NCBI GenBank assembly: GCA_963786495.1
Contig: CAWAZL010000002.1
Location: forward strand, 1,054,001-1,118,000
Direction of reading: 5' to 3'
Source of the DNA: JALZKA01 sp963786495
Lineage (GTDB): Bacteria > Actinomycetota > Thermoleophilia > Solirubrobacterales > 70-9
Length of the DNA stretch: 64,000 nt
Positions 1-8,621 of the stretch are shown here, piece by piece (positions within the stretch are counted from its first letter, which is position 1; every line of letters starts with the position of its first letter). Under the pieces are notes generated by a model. That model did no database searches. It worked only from the letters and a program-made list of their open reading frames with translations, and was not told the origin of the DNA. Made by a program: the position numbers and the translations under genes.

Positions 1-924
1 GGAGCCACCGCTGACGATGTCGTTGCCGTCGCCGCCGAAGACGCCGCCACTGAGCAGACCGCGGCGTCCTTCTTGCTGCGGGGGTTGATCGGGGCCGCTC
101 TGCCCGCGCAGGTCGTCGTTGCCCAGGCCGCCTTCGATGTGGTCCTTGCCGTTGCCGGCAAAGACGACATCCTTTCCGTCACCGGCGAAGATGACGTCCC
201 GGCCGCCTCGCGCGCAGATGCGATCGTTGCCGCCCATGCCGTCGATCTCCTCGGCCTGAGCGGTCCCGACGATCACGTCGTTGCCAGGCGTGCCGGTGAC
301 TCCGGGCACGGTCGCAGCCTGGGCGCCGCAGCGACGCTGCTTGCCGCCGCGCGTCGCCTTGGCCCTGAAGACGAACTCGCAGCTGTTGTACGAGTTCGTC
401 CCGTTGTCCTCGTCGGTGCAGAAATCCTCGCCGTACGACCCGTTGTACGTGTCGTTGCCCTCATCGTCGAATAGCGCGTCCTCGCCCGCGCCGCCGCCGA
501 TGGTGTCGTTGCCGTCGCCGCCGATAAGGCCGGGGAACGCCCCCTTGCCGAAGAAGCCGTCGTCGCCACCCTGGCCGCGGATGTGGTCGTTGCCGGGACC
601 GGCATCCACGAAGTCGCGCTGGGCGCCCGCGAAGATCAGGTCGTCACCGCCGCCGCCCTCGATGTCGTCCTGGCCGCCGCGGCCGCAAATCTTGTCGCGC
701 CCGCCCTTGCCGTCGATCTCGTCGTGATGATCAGTGCCGACGATGATGTCGTCACCAGGCGTGCCGATCACGCCGTTGACCGTGGCCTTGTGCTGGTTAC
801 AGCGCGGGCCGGGCTTGTTGCCCCCGGCGTTTGCCGCGTCCGCGATCAGGACTGTGCAAAGTGCAGCCAAGCCGAGCGCTACCGCTGCCGAAAGTCCGAA
901 GGTCCGAAACTGCGTCCAGGTCAT
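1..924 (-). CDS. RTX-type secreted calcium-binding repeat protein (C-terminus cut by window edge)
   Basis: This is an open minus-strand frame that starts at ATG 924 and runs off the window edge, so at least 308 residues are seen and the C-terminus is missing. Residues 1-33 form a signal peptide ending in DAANA. After it come two related modules. Each opens with a C-x-ATV-x-GV-x-GTPG-(D/N)D-(I/V)IVGT motif and continues with nonapeptide-like GGxGxD repeats (GGDGND, GGGGDD, GGRD), the signature of hemolysin-type calcium-binding beta-roll proteins. Paired Cys residues (for example KICGRGG, RICARGG, DFCTDE) could form disulfides. Known for the family: Ca2+-dependent folding after secretion. The substrate or role of this protein is unknown. 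The plus-strand frames over this stretch are antisense shadows. Confidence 0.85.
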   Translation of the reverse strand, partial: MTWTQFRTFGLSAAVALGLAALCTVLIADAANAGGNKPGPRCNQHKATVNGVIGTPGDDIIVGTDHHDEIDGKGGRDKICGRGGQDDIEGGGGDDLIFAGAQRDFVDAGPGNDHIRGQGGDDGFFGKGAFPGLIGGDGNDTIGGGAGEDALFDDEGNDTYNGSYGEDFCTDEDNGTNSYNSCEFVFRAKATRGGKQRRCGAQAATVPGVTGTPGNDVIVGTAQAEEIDGMGGNDRICARGGRDVIFAGDGKDVVFAGNGKDHIEGGLGNDDLRGQSGPDQPPQQEGRRGLLSGGVFGGDGNDIVSGGS

Positions 925-988
925 TTGCCCCTCCGATTTAAAGATGCCCCCGCTGCCTCTAATCAGCGAGTAGCGCGACTTTACAGCT

Positions 989-1951
989 TCAGAGGCCCCA
1001 GTTGAGTTGTCGTCCGATTAACTCCTCCAGGCGGGCGATATCCGGCCGGAATGTTCCTGCAAGCCGCGCTCGAAGCTCAGGCGCGAGCTCGGGCTTGGCG
1101 GCCTCGCCCGAGTCGGGGTCATGGACCATCCGCTCGACCAGCCAGCGCATCCGCTCGGGCAGGCGGTCGAAGTTGCGATCGAGCGCCCTGAGCCCCGGCA
1201 CGCGCACCGCGCGGTCCATCAGGCGAAAGCCACCTGACCCTTTGCCGCTGCCCGTTTCCCACTCGCGGTCGAACTCGGGGGAGGTGAAGCCGGGATCGAC
1301 CCCGCAGAACTCGAAGACGCGGCGAACCGTCGCGTCGCGCTCCGCGCCGAGCTCCTCGCGCGAGACGACCAGGATGCGCTCCCGGTCGAACGCCTCCAGA
1401 TACGGCTCGAGCTGGAACGCGTAGAGCCCGCGCTGGACGTACGCGGAGCCGGGATCCGAGACCGCGTCGGCGAGCTCCCGGTGCTCGTACCCGCCGCCGA
1501 CGTTGTGGAGGTAGTGCGAGAGCAGGCGGTCGATCGGGTGGCGCACCATGTAGATCAGGCGCGTGTCGTCCCCGAGCGTCTCGCGCATCCGCTCGGCGAC
1601 GCCCGTGAAGCGTGGACGGTTCGTGTAGTGGGGCGAAGTCTCGCCGCGCACTGCTTTGCCGGCCGGGAAGTGGCCCCGGTACCAGCCGGCCCCCAGGCCC
1701 CAGTTCAATTCCTCGACGAAGAAGTTCAGCTCCTTCGGCCGGGACATGCCGATCTCGGGGTGGAGGTTGAGGTAGTGGTGAAGGCTCGTGGTGCCGCACT
1801 TCAAGCCACCGATCACGATCAGGTTCGGCAACGCGCCTTCAGCTCCGCCGCGCCGGGCGCGCCCGGCCTTCTTGCGCTCAGCGGCAAACCGCTCGTGAGC
1901 GCGGGCAACCATCGCCTCGTCAGCGGGATCCGGAGGGGTCAGACCCCTCAT
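989..1951 (-). CDS. Sulfotransferase family protein
   Basis: A 320-residue cytosolic protein of the PAPS-dependent sulfotransferase family (PF00685 type). The 5'-phosphosulfate-binding loop is clear near residue 50 (GGLKCGTTSLHHYLNLHPEI), followed by KELNFFVEE and, mid-protein, the 3'-phosphate-binding region MVRHPIDRLLSHYLHN. It would move sulfate from PAPS to a hydroxyl or amine of a carbohydrate or small molecule; the acceptor is not deducible. The annotated ATG lies at the edge of a GGGGTC-type repeat, so residues 2-6 (RGLTP) are repeat-encoded. Met14 (codon at 1912) is a plausible original start. It is divergent from nothing upstream; the next gene on the same strand is the HAD hydrolase. 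Confidence 0.88.
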   Translation of the reverse strand: MRGLTPPDPADEAMVARAHERFAAERKKAGRARRGGAEGALPNLIVIGGLKCGTTSLHHYLNLHPEIGMSRPKELNFFVEELNWGLGAGWYRGHFPAGKAVRGETSPHYTNRPRFTGVAERMRETLGDDTRLIYMVRHPIDRLLSHYLHNVGGGYEHRELADAVSDPGSAYVQRGLYAFQLEPYLEAFDRERILVVSREELGAERDATVRRVFEFCGVDPGFTSPEFDREWETGSGKGSGGFRLMDRAVRVPGLRALDRNFDRLPERMRWLVERMVHDPDSGEAAKPELAPELRARLAGTFRPDIARLEELIGRQLNWGL

Positions 1952-1983
1952 GAAGCGCTCACAATGTGAGGGGTCTGACCCCT
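1934..1983. repeat. Inverted pair of GGGGTC-A/T-GACCCC palindromes
   Basis: Two 15-bp copies, 1934-1948 with centre A and 1969-1983 with centre T, face each other across a 20-nt spacer that contains GCTCAC. Each copy is a perfect 6-1-6 palindrome. The pair fills the gap between the HAD gene stop and the sulfotransferase start and supplies that start codon. Its shape resembles REP doublets. Confidence 0.85.
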
Positions 1984-1990
1984 CATGGAG

Positions 1991-2677
1991 CTAGCCCTTC
2001 GCGCCCAGTCTCGCCGCTGCGTCGCGGAAGGTCTTTACCTCCGCGGTCGGCTTCGGGCGCCCCTCGAGCTTCTCGCCGTGCCGGTTCACCCAGATCACGG
2101 GCACCTTCATCTTGATCGCCGGCGCGATGTCGGTGTTGTAGCCCGACGCGATGTGGACCCAGCCCTTCTTCGAGCCAAGGCGGCGCGCGCACTCCTTGAA
2201 GTGCGCCTCGTCCGGCTTGTAAGAACGGACCTGCTGGGCGGTGACCACGATGTCGAGCTCGGTGCGCAGATGGCGCCGTGAGACGCCCAGAAGCTTGTCG
2301 TCGATGTTCGAGACGATGCCGACGTCGTAGCGGCCGGACAGGCGGTCCATCGCCGCGTTGGCCTCGCGGAAGGGCTGCCAGCGGGGGACCGAGTCGGGCA
2401 CGAACTGGGCGCGCGAAGGCTCGAGCTCCCAGCCGATCTCGCCGGCGACCTTGACCACGGCGCGGCGAAGGACCTCGGCGTAGAGCTCATAAGAGCCGGA
2501 CATGATCTCGGCCTGGACTTCCATGAAGCGGGCGAGGAATGCCGACTCGTCGAGATCGATGCCGTCGCGGTCGGCCTCCTTGCGGAACGATTCAGTGAGG
2601 CCCTTCTCCCAGTCGATCAGGGTGCCGTAGCAGTCTGTTGTGACTGTCTTGATCTCCTTGAACTTGGGAAGTGGCAT
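1991..2677 (-). CDS. HAD-family hydrolase, haloacid dehalogenase type II-like
   Basis: A 228-residue HAD-superfamily protein. Motif I is TTDCYGTLIDW, with the nucleophile Asp at about residue 15. Motif II is IVSNID near residue 122, and motif III is the Lys in RSYKPDEAHF. The acidic motif IV is weak (HIASGYNTDIAPAIK), where type II haloacid dehalogenases usually have S-x-N-x-x-D. Length and order match L-2-haloacid dehalogenase-like proteins, but many such relatives are phosphatases, so the substrate stays open. The gene is divergent from sucC, with an 84-bp gap that must hold both promoters. Confidence 0.85.
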   Translation of the reverse strand: MPLPKFKEIKTVTTDCYGTLIDWEKGLTESFRKEADRDGIDLDESAFLARFMEVQAEIMSGSYELYAEVLRRAVVKVAGEIGWELEPSRAQFVPDSVPRWQPFREANAAMDRLSGRYDVGIVSNIDDKLLGVSRRHLRTELDIVVTAQQVRSYKPDEAHFKECARRLGSKKGWVHIASGYNTDIAPAIKMKVPVIWVNRHGEKLEGRPKPTAEVKTFRDAAARLGAKG

Positions 2678-2761
2678 AAACGGCGGGGGATTATGGCAGG
2701 GAGCGTCTGTGCGGCTGGATGGGTCGAATAAGCTGCCGCCCGCGCTCCGCGCGCTCTCCCA

Positions 2762-3931
2762 ATGGACCTACTCGAGTACCAAGGCAAAGAGCTCTTCGCC
2801 AAGCACGGCGTTCCTACGACCGTGGGCAAGCACGCCGCGACCGTCGATGACGCCGTCGCCGCCGCTGAGGAGATCGGCTACCCCTGCGTCGTCAAGGCGC
2901 AGGTCCGGATCGGCAAGCGTGGCAAGGCGGGCGGGATCAAGATCGCCTCGAACGTCGACGAGGCACGCATCCATTCCGAGGCGATCCTGGGCATGGACAT
3001 CCGCGGCCACACCGTCCACGACCTCTGGATCGAGGGCGCCTCGGACATCGCCAACGAGTACTACGCCTCGATCATCCTCGATCGCTCTGAGAAGAAGCTT
3101 CTGGTGCTGCTCTCGCGCATGGGCGGCATGGACGTCGAGGAGATCGCCGAGAAGGATCCGAACGCGATGGTCAAGCGTCACATCGAGCCGGGCCAGGAGC
3201 TCGACATGGAGCTGGGCCGCGAGCTCGCCCACGAGGCCGGGATCGACGATGACGTCGTGGACGGCGTCGCCGAGATGCTTCAGGGCCTGGCGAAGGTCGC
3301 TGTCGCCGAGGACGCGACGCTGATCGAGATCAACCCGCTGGTCGTGACCGGCGACCGCAAGGTGATCGCGCTCGACGCCAAGATCACGATCGACGGCAAC
3401 TCGATGTTCCGCCACCCCGAGCTGGCCGAGCTCTCAGACTCTTCCGCCGAGGACCCTCAGGAGGCGATGGCCAAGGAGCGCGGCCTCACCTACGTGAAGC
3501 TCGACGGCAACGTCGGCATTCTCGGAAACGGCGCGGGCCTCTGCATGTCCACGCTTGACGTCGTCGCCCAGGCGGGCGGCGACCCCGCGAACTTCCTGGA
3601 CGCGGGCGGCGGCTCGAAGGCCGAGGCGATCGTGGACGCGCTCGAGGTCATCACCTCTGACCCCAAGGTCACCGCGGTCCTGTTCAACATCTTCGGCGGC
3701 ATCACCCGCTGCGATGAGGTCGCCAAGGGAATCATCGAGGCGACCAACCAGATCGGCCTGACGCTGCCGTTGGTCGTCCGCCTGGACGGCACCAACTCCG
3801 AGGAGGGCCTGAAGCTTCTGGCCGAGGCCGGGCTCGAGAACCTTCACAACGAGAAGACGATGCTTGGCGCCGCCGCGCGAGTGGTCGAGCTCGCGGGCCC
3901 TGGTGGCGCACCGGACAAGGTGCCGGCGTAG
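2762..3931 (+). CDS. sucC: Succinyl-CoA ligase (ADP-forming) beta subunit
   Basis: A 389-residue ATP-grasp protein with the family's N-terminus (MDLLEYQGKELFAKHGVP), the ATP-grasp lysine segment VVKAQVRIGKRGKAGGIK, the metal-binding segment LIEINPLVV near residue 197 and the C-terminal FNIFGGITRCDEVAKGI. With SucD it converts succinyl-CoA + ADP + Pi to succinate + CoA + ATP in the TCA cycle. Length is normal. No clear Shine-Dalgarno precedes ATG 2762, but the N-terminal match makes the start safe. It forms an operon with sucD, whose ATG follows this stop codon directly. Confidence 0.97.
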   Translation: MDLLEYQGKELFAKHGVPTTVGKHAATVDDAVAAAEEIGYPCVVKAQVRIGKRGKAGGIKIASNVDEARIHSEAILGMDIRGHTVHDLWIEGASDIANEYYASIILDRSEKKLLVLLSRMGGMDVEEIAEKDPNAMVKRHIEPGQELDMELGRELAHEAGIDDDVVDGVAEMLQGLAKVAVAEDATLIEINPLVVTGDRKVIALDAKITIDGNSMFRHPELAELSDSSAEDPQEAMAKERGLTYVKLDGNVGILGNGAGLCMSTLDVVAQAGGDPANFLDAGGGSKAEAIVDALEVITSDPKVTAVLFNIFGGITRCDEVAKGIIEATNQIGLTLPLVVRLDGTNSEEGLKLLAEAGLENLHNEKTMLGAAARVVELAGPGGAPDKVPA

Positions 3932-4804
3932 ATGTCGATCATCGTCAACAAGGACACGAAGCTCGTCGTCTCCGGTCTGACCGGCCGCGAGGGCACCTTC
4001 CACGGACTGCGAAACCGCGACTACGGCACGGACCTCGTCGCCGGCGTCACGCCCGGCAAGGGCGGCCAGGACGTGGACGGCGTTCCCGTCTTCGACACGA
4101 TCGCCGAGTCGGTCTCCGAGGCCGGCGCGAACACCTCGATGGTCTTCGTCCCGGCGCGCTTCGCAGCCGCCGCGATCGACGAGGCGATCGACTCCGGCGT
4201 CCACACGGTCATCGCGATCACCGAGGGCATCCCGGTCCACGACATGCTGAAGACCTACTGGAAGGCACGCGAGGCGGGCGTGCGGCTGATCGGCCCCAAC
4301 TGCCCCGGCGTTCTGAGCCCCGGCGAGGCGAACGTCGGCATCATCCCCGCCCAGTTCTTCGACCCGGGCCCGATCGGCGTCGTCTCCAAGTCGGGCACGC
4401 TGACTTACCAGATCGGCAACGAGCTGAAGCAGGCGGGCGCAGGCAACTCTTCCATCGTCGGCATCGGCGGCGACCCGATCGTCGGCTCGGACTTCATCGA
4501 CATCCTCACCCTCTTCGAAGAGGACGACGCCACCGAGCTGATCGTCATGGTCGGCGAGATCGGCGGCGACGCCGAGGAACGCGCGGCGGAGTTCATCGCC
4601 GAGCGCATCTCGAAGCCGGTCGTCGGCTACATCGCCGGCTTCACCGCGCCGCCCGGCAAGCAGATGGGCCACGCGGGAGCGATCATCTCCGGCTCATCGG
4701 GCACCGCCCAGGCAAAGAAGGACGCCCTCGAAGCAAAGGGCGTCCGCGTGGGCACCAGCCCAACCGAGGCGGCCCAGATCGCCGTCGAAGTCCTGAACGC
4801 CTAG
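3932..4804 (+). CDS. sucD: Succinyl-CoA ligase alpha subunit
   Basis: A 290-residue CoA-binding subunit. The N-terminal Rossmann part carries VSGLTGREGTFH. The CoA-site segment IAITEGIPVHDM and the GPNCPGVLSPGE block follow. The catalytic phosphohistidine lies in GHAGAIISG near residue 249. It starts on the base after the sucC stop, so the two are co-translated in a 1:1 complex. A family-1 palindrome sits 4 nt after the stop and may also act as the operon's terminator hairpin. Confidence 0.97.
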   Translation: MSIIVNKDTKLVVSGLTGREGTFHGLRNRDYGTDLVAGVTPGKGGQDVDGVPVFDTIAESVSEAGANTSMVFVPARFAAAAIDEAIDSGVHTVIAITEGIPVHDMLKTYWKAREAGVRLIGPNCPGVLSPGEANVGIIPAQFFDPGPIGVVSKSGTLTYQIGNELKQAGAGNSSIVGIGGDPIVGSDFIDILTLFEEDDATELIVMVGEIGGDAEERAAEFIAERISKPVVGYIAGFTAPPGKQMGHAGAIISGSSGTAQAKKDALEAKGVRVGTSPTEAAQIAVEVLNA

Positions 4805-4808
4805 ACCC

Positions 4809-4833
4809 GGTGCCAGGCACCGTGCCTGGCACC
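4809..4833. repeat. Family-1 palindrome GGTGCC-A-GGCACC doublet
   Basis: A 25-bp unit made of a 13-mer with A centre (GGTGCCAGGCACC, 4809-4821) and an inverted 13-mer with T centre that shares one base with it. It can fold into a hairpin with 11-bp arms. It matches exactly the copy at 8554-8578 beside the RAYT gene. There is no U-run after it, so a terminator role is only possible. Confidence 0.85.
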
Positions 4834-4904
4834 GAGGGGGTGGGGTAGTCCACCCACTTGGGGGGTTTACTCGGCCGCGGATCGCGTGGATGCTGCGTGG
4901 TCCA

Positions 4905-7900
4905 ATGGCACGGAGGTCGCTGAATGTCTCGTCGGGGCTCGTCGCAGTGTTTGCGGCGGTGCTGGTGCTTGGAGTGCCGGCGGCGCAGGCCCAGAACCAG
5001 CACGCGCCCGTCGACGTCGGGCTCACGATCTCTGACAATCCCGATCCGGTCGCGACCAACGACCCGAACTTCCAGTACCAGTTCCAGGTTCAAAACTTCA
5101 CCGGGAACAACATCGCGTACGCCGTCCAGGTCGTGTTCGACATTCCGCACCACGTCTCGCTTCCCTCGCTTCCGAGCGACTGTTACCAGCCCGTTGGGCG
5201 ACAAGCTCGTCTGCAACATGGGGACCGATCGAACCCGGGGGCGTCAGATCCCGGAACATCCCCGTCAAGCATCTCCTGAACGGCCCGATCAATTTCCAAG
5301 GGACCGTGAATCGCGGCTAACCAGGCCGACCCGGTCCCCGGGAACAACACCGACTTCGAGACGACTACGGTCACCGGCTCTCAGGCCCCGAGCTGGACGG
5401 TTTCGGTTGAGCCGGTTCGGCCATGGGACGGTCAGGGGCCACGGGATCAGCTGCGGCGTCGATTTCAATCCGGGCCTCGACTGCACTGAGCCCTTCTCCG
5501 AGGGGGGAACAGCAACTCTGCGCGCCAATGACAAGATCAACTTCGTCGGCTGGGGCGGCGACTGCGCGTTCGCCGGGACCAACACCATCTGCTCGCTTCC
5601 CGTGACCGGGAACATGGACGTTCAAGCCCACTTCGTCGACAATCCCATTCAGCCCCCGGTCGCGCAATTCGAGACGACGTCGTCCGGGCCCAAGAAGCCG
5701 GGAATGCAGATCTTTTTCAACTCCTCCGGAGTTCAGAACGCAACGGCGGTCTCCTGGAAGGTGGATTCGCCCGGACCGGGACCCGGCCTCGGCTTCACCA
5801 CGCCGCCGACCTCAACCTACACCGGGCTTCGATTGAACGAACCCGGCACGTACAACGTCACCCAGACCGCTACCGGGCCGGCGGGCAGCTCGTCCTTCAA
5901 CCAGAACATCATCGTCAGCGGGAACACGAACTTCCTCGGCAAGCATCCGCCCAACGTCGCGTTCTCTGCTGGGAGTGCGGATCACATCGCGCCCGGGCCC
6001 CTTAGCAGCCGCAACGTGCGCCATCGACGGTCAGGTCGTCGTCGGGCTCGTCGAGGCGCGAGGCTGCTTCTACCACGCAGCGCAGCCGCTGAATCTGCCT
6101 GAGGCGGAGCGTGACATTGCAGACGAGTATTGGTCCCCTGAACCTGCTGTTCGCGGCTCTCCACCTCGACGGAGTGTCAAAACCAGGACGAGCTCCCAGC
6201 GGTATGCGCGGAGGCGGCGGCGAGGCAAGGCGTGGACATCTATTACTCGCGCTCGGCACGGTGATGATCAACGGGATGAAGCTGACGCCCGCAAACGGCG
6301 CCGCGGTTGTGTTCTACCCGGCCCTTGGAAAAATCGTCTCGTAGAACGCAACGATCACCTTCGAGGGTGAGGAATTCCCGGCATTCCCCGCCCACAGCGG
6401 CGAACTCAACCTCGACATAGGAAAGCCGCCCTAACGACGAAGAGGAAATCGCTCCCGGTCTTCACCTTCAAAGGCACCGACCTCCCGGACATCGGCGGCT
6501 TCAAGATCGACGGTGACATCAGCATCGAGCTGGCCCAGGAGGGGGAGCGCCGTTTCTCAGAGCTGGCCGTGAACATGAAACTGCCGGAGCAGTTCTCGAC
6601 CTCGGCTGACACGCGGCCTTCGGGCGGGGTCAAGCTGAGTCCACCAACGACGAAGGCATCGTCCTCTCGGAAATCGTCATAGACATCCCCGAGGCGTTCC
6701 TCGGCAGCGTGCGGATCACGAAGCTCAACTTCGCCTATAAGCGGGGCGGCGAGCCCGACTGCGACCCCTGAATGCGCGAGAAAGTGGTGGAAGACGACGG
6801 GGGAGGTCTACATCCTTCCGGAAGGTGACGAGGGCGGAACTGGTTGGACATGACCCGCCACCCGATCGCGAGGGTGTCGCCTTCTGCGCGGGCGGTTTCC
6901 ACAGTGCCGGCGGGATTTCCCTTCTCAGACGCGAACGCGCCGCAGATCTTCCCGGGCGTCCTCCTCAAGGCCTCGCTTCAACATGCAACTCGAACCCGGC
7001 GGTGTTTCCGGGGAGTGGCAAGATGCCCGCCAAGATCGTCACCGCTCGGGCGGCCTCTTGGTCGCCTTCGCACGCCCGAAGCCCCGTACACCATCAGGGC
7101 CGAGGACGGCGGCGGCACAATGGACCTGCTGGACGGCGACGTGCTAGAAATCCACATCGTTCGCTCTAGGCGGCGAGGTCAGCGTGATCCTGCCGGGAGA
7201 GGACCAGACGAACCCGGGCTCGCCCTGGGCAACGCCTCCTTCCTTTACAGCTACCCCGAGTACGTCAAGGCCGACGGTCTGGCCGGATCGACACCTTCCT
7301 CTACACCATCGAGGCCTTCGGCGGCCTGCAAGCAAATGCGTTGACCCGCCGTTTCGACGCGTTCGTCAGCGGCGACGTGTGTCTCGCGGGCGGGATGAGA
7401 TTGAGGGCGTCTGCGCGTGCGTCGGCGGCGAGGCCAGGTGTCGAGCAAGGGGACGTCCGCCTGTTTGATCCTCATCGACGACGCGTTCGAGCCCGGCGTC
7501 GGCTACGCGTGGGGCGACACCTTTCCGCACATCTTCAACGGGATCAGCGACGGCTGCAAGCCAAGCAGGTACTGGGAGACGGACATCAAGCCACCTTCGC
7601 GACGGGCTCTGGCAGGTGTCGAGCACTCCGACGTGGTGCTTCGAGGCGGCCCCGAACCGATCTCGTTCACCGTCAAGCCCGGCGACACGACTAAGAACAT
7701 TGAGCTCCACGGCATCGACGGCGCGCCGGCGGTTCAGATCGAGGCGCCGAGTGGCGAGACGATCACGACCGTCCCGGACGACATGCAGATCGGCGATCAC
7801 CTCCAGACACTGGCCTGGGAGGAATACGACTACACCTGGATCAGCGTCACCGACGGTGAGCCCGGCGAGTACGTCGTCACGCCGCTGCCCGGTTCGCCGG

Positions 7901-8547
7901 GCATCAAGAACTCGATGTTCGAGACACGGCCGACCCCTGACGAGGGCATCACCGCCACGGTCGAGGCAAGCCGCCGCGGCGGAGGCGAGCAGGTGCTTCG
8001 CTACGACGTCGGCGAGGACCCAGGTCAGAAGATCACCTTCATCGAGCGCAGCGATGGCATCTGGAACGAGCTCGGGACAGCGACCGAGGGCAAGGGGACG
8101 ATCCCGTTCACCCCAGGTCCCGCGCTCGAGGGCGACCGCGAGATCGTCGCCCAGTACGACATCAACGGCATCCCCGGGCCCGTCGAGGTCCTGGATGTCT
8201 ACGACGCGCCGCCACCGCCCACGGCTGATGAGGCGAGCGGCGTGAAGGTCAAGCGCAAGGGCAAGAAGCTCACGATCAAGTGGGCAAAGGTCACCGATGC
8301 CACCGAGTACGCGGTAGTCGTCTCGCAAGACAACGGGATTCAGAAGTCGAAGACGATCTCGGCCAAGAAGCGCTCCCTGAAGGTCGGCGGAATCCCACCG
8401 ACCGAGGGCGGCACCGTCTCGGTGTCCGGAATCGGACCGCTGCTCGACGTCGGCACGGAAGACACTGCAACATTCAAGGCGCTCAAGAAGAAGCCGGACG
8501 CGCGCCTCCCGTACTCAAAGCTCGGCCAGGGCGGCCCGAAGCTCTAA
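4905..8547 (+). pseudogene. Large secreted surface protein, broken by many frameshifts
   Basis: This region reads as one secreted protein of about 1200 residues only if the frame is changed repeatedly. It starts at ATG 4905 with a signal peptide (VFAAVLVLGVPAAQAQ). A DUF11-like segment follows (VDVGLTISDNPDPVATNDP, 5005-5190), then an InlB-B-repeat-like segment with paired Cys (GISCGVDFNPGLDC to FVGWGGDCAFAG, 5440-5640), then a PKD-like segment (about 5650-5940). Frame changes are visible near 5195, 5225, 5318, 5410 and 6000 and several more times up to 7420. In-frame fragments between them are sensible secreted-protein sequence (for example KIDGDISIELAQEGERR near 6500). The last 1.1 kb is intact. 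Sequencing error is the likelier cause; true decay cannot be excluded. Two adjacent genes instead of one is an alternative. Confidence 0.6.
7417..8547 (+). CDS. Intact C-terminal reading frame of the broken surface protein
   Basis: This 376-codon open frame is the undamaged 3' part of the gene that begins at 4905. The first 10-15 residues (MRRRRGQVSS) look out of frame; authentic sequence starts around LILIDDAFEPGVGYAWGDT. It holds beta-rich segments (FTVKPGDTTKNIELHG, ISVTDGEPGEYVVTPLPG) and, near residues 270-355, a fibronectin-III-like module (KKLTIKWAKVTDATEYAVVV). The last residues, GQGGPKL, and the stop codon lie in a 32-bp sequence copied again downstream of the RAYT gene. ATG 7417 is probably not a natural start. 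Confidence 0.55.
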   Translation: MRRRRGQVSSKGTSACLILIDDAFEPGVGYAWGDTFPHIFNGISDGCKPSRYWETDIKPPSRRALAGVEHSDVVLRGGPEPISFTVKPGDTTKNIELHGIDGAPAVQIEAPSGETITTVPDDMQIGDHLQTLAWEEYDYTWISVTDGEPGEYVVTPLPGSPGIKNSMFETRPTPDEGITATVEASRRGGGEQVLRYDVGEDPGQKITFIERSDGIWNELGTATEGKGTIPFTPGPALEGDREIVAQYDINGIPGPVEVLDVYDAPPPPTADEASGVKVKRKGKKLTIKWAKVTDATEYAVVVSQDNGIQKSKTISAKKRSLKVGGIPPTEGGTVSVSGIGPLLDVGTEDTATFKALKKKPDARLPYSKLGQGGPKL

Positions 8548-8553
8548 CCGCCC
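8522..8553. repeat. Left copy of 32-bp direct repeat flanking the RAYT module
   Basis: These 32 bp encode GQGGPKL and the stop codon of the upstream surface-protein gene. They are repeated without a mismatch at 9106-9137. The family-1 palindrome begins on the next base (8554). Confidence 0.95.
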
Positions 8554-8578
8554 GGTGCCAGGCACCGTGCCTGGCACC
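8554..8578. repeat. Family-1 palindrome, left end of RAYT module
   Basis: It is identical in all 25 positions to the copy after sucD (4809-4833). It starts directly after the stop region of the surface-protein gene and lies 43 bp before the transposase start. Confidence 0.9.
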
Positions 8579-8621
8579 ACTTAGGGGGCGCGAACTCGCC
8601 CGCCGGGGTTCACAGGGGTGC

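Noticed and set aside
73..727. Plus-strand open frames over the first kilobase
   Set aside because: They are antisense to the RTX gene; their composition mirrors GGxGxD codons and no domain is recognisable.
3434..4672. Minus-strand 412-codon open frame over sucCD
   Set aside because: Shadow of two conserved genes; low-complexity Asp/Arg/Leu composition.
4809..4833. Simple intrinsic terminator of sucCD
   Set aside because: The identical 25-bp sequence borders the RAYT gene, and no U-run follows; it is primarily a repeat-family member.
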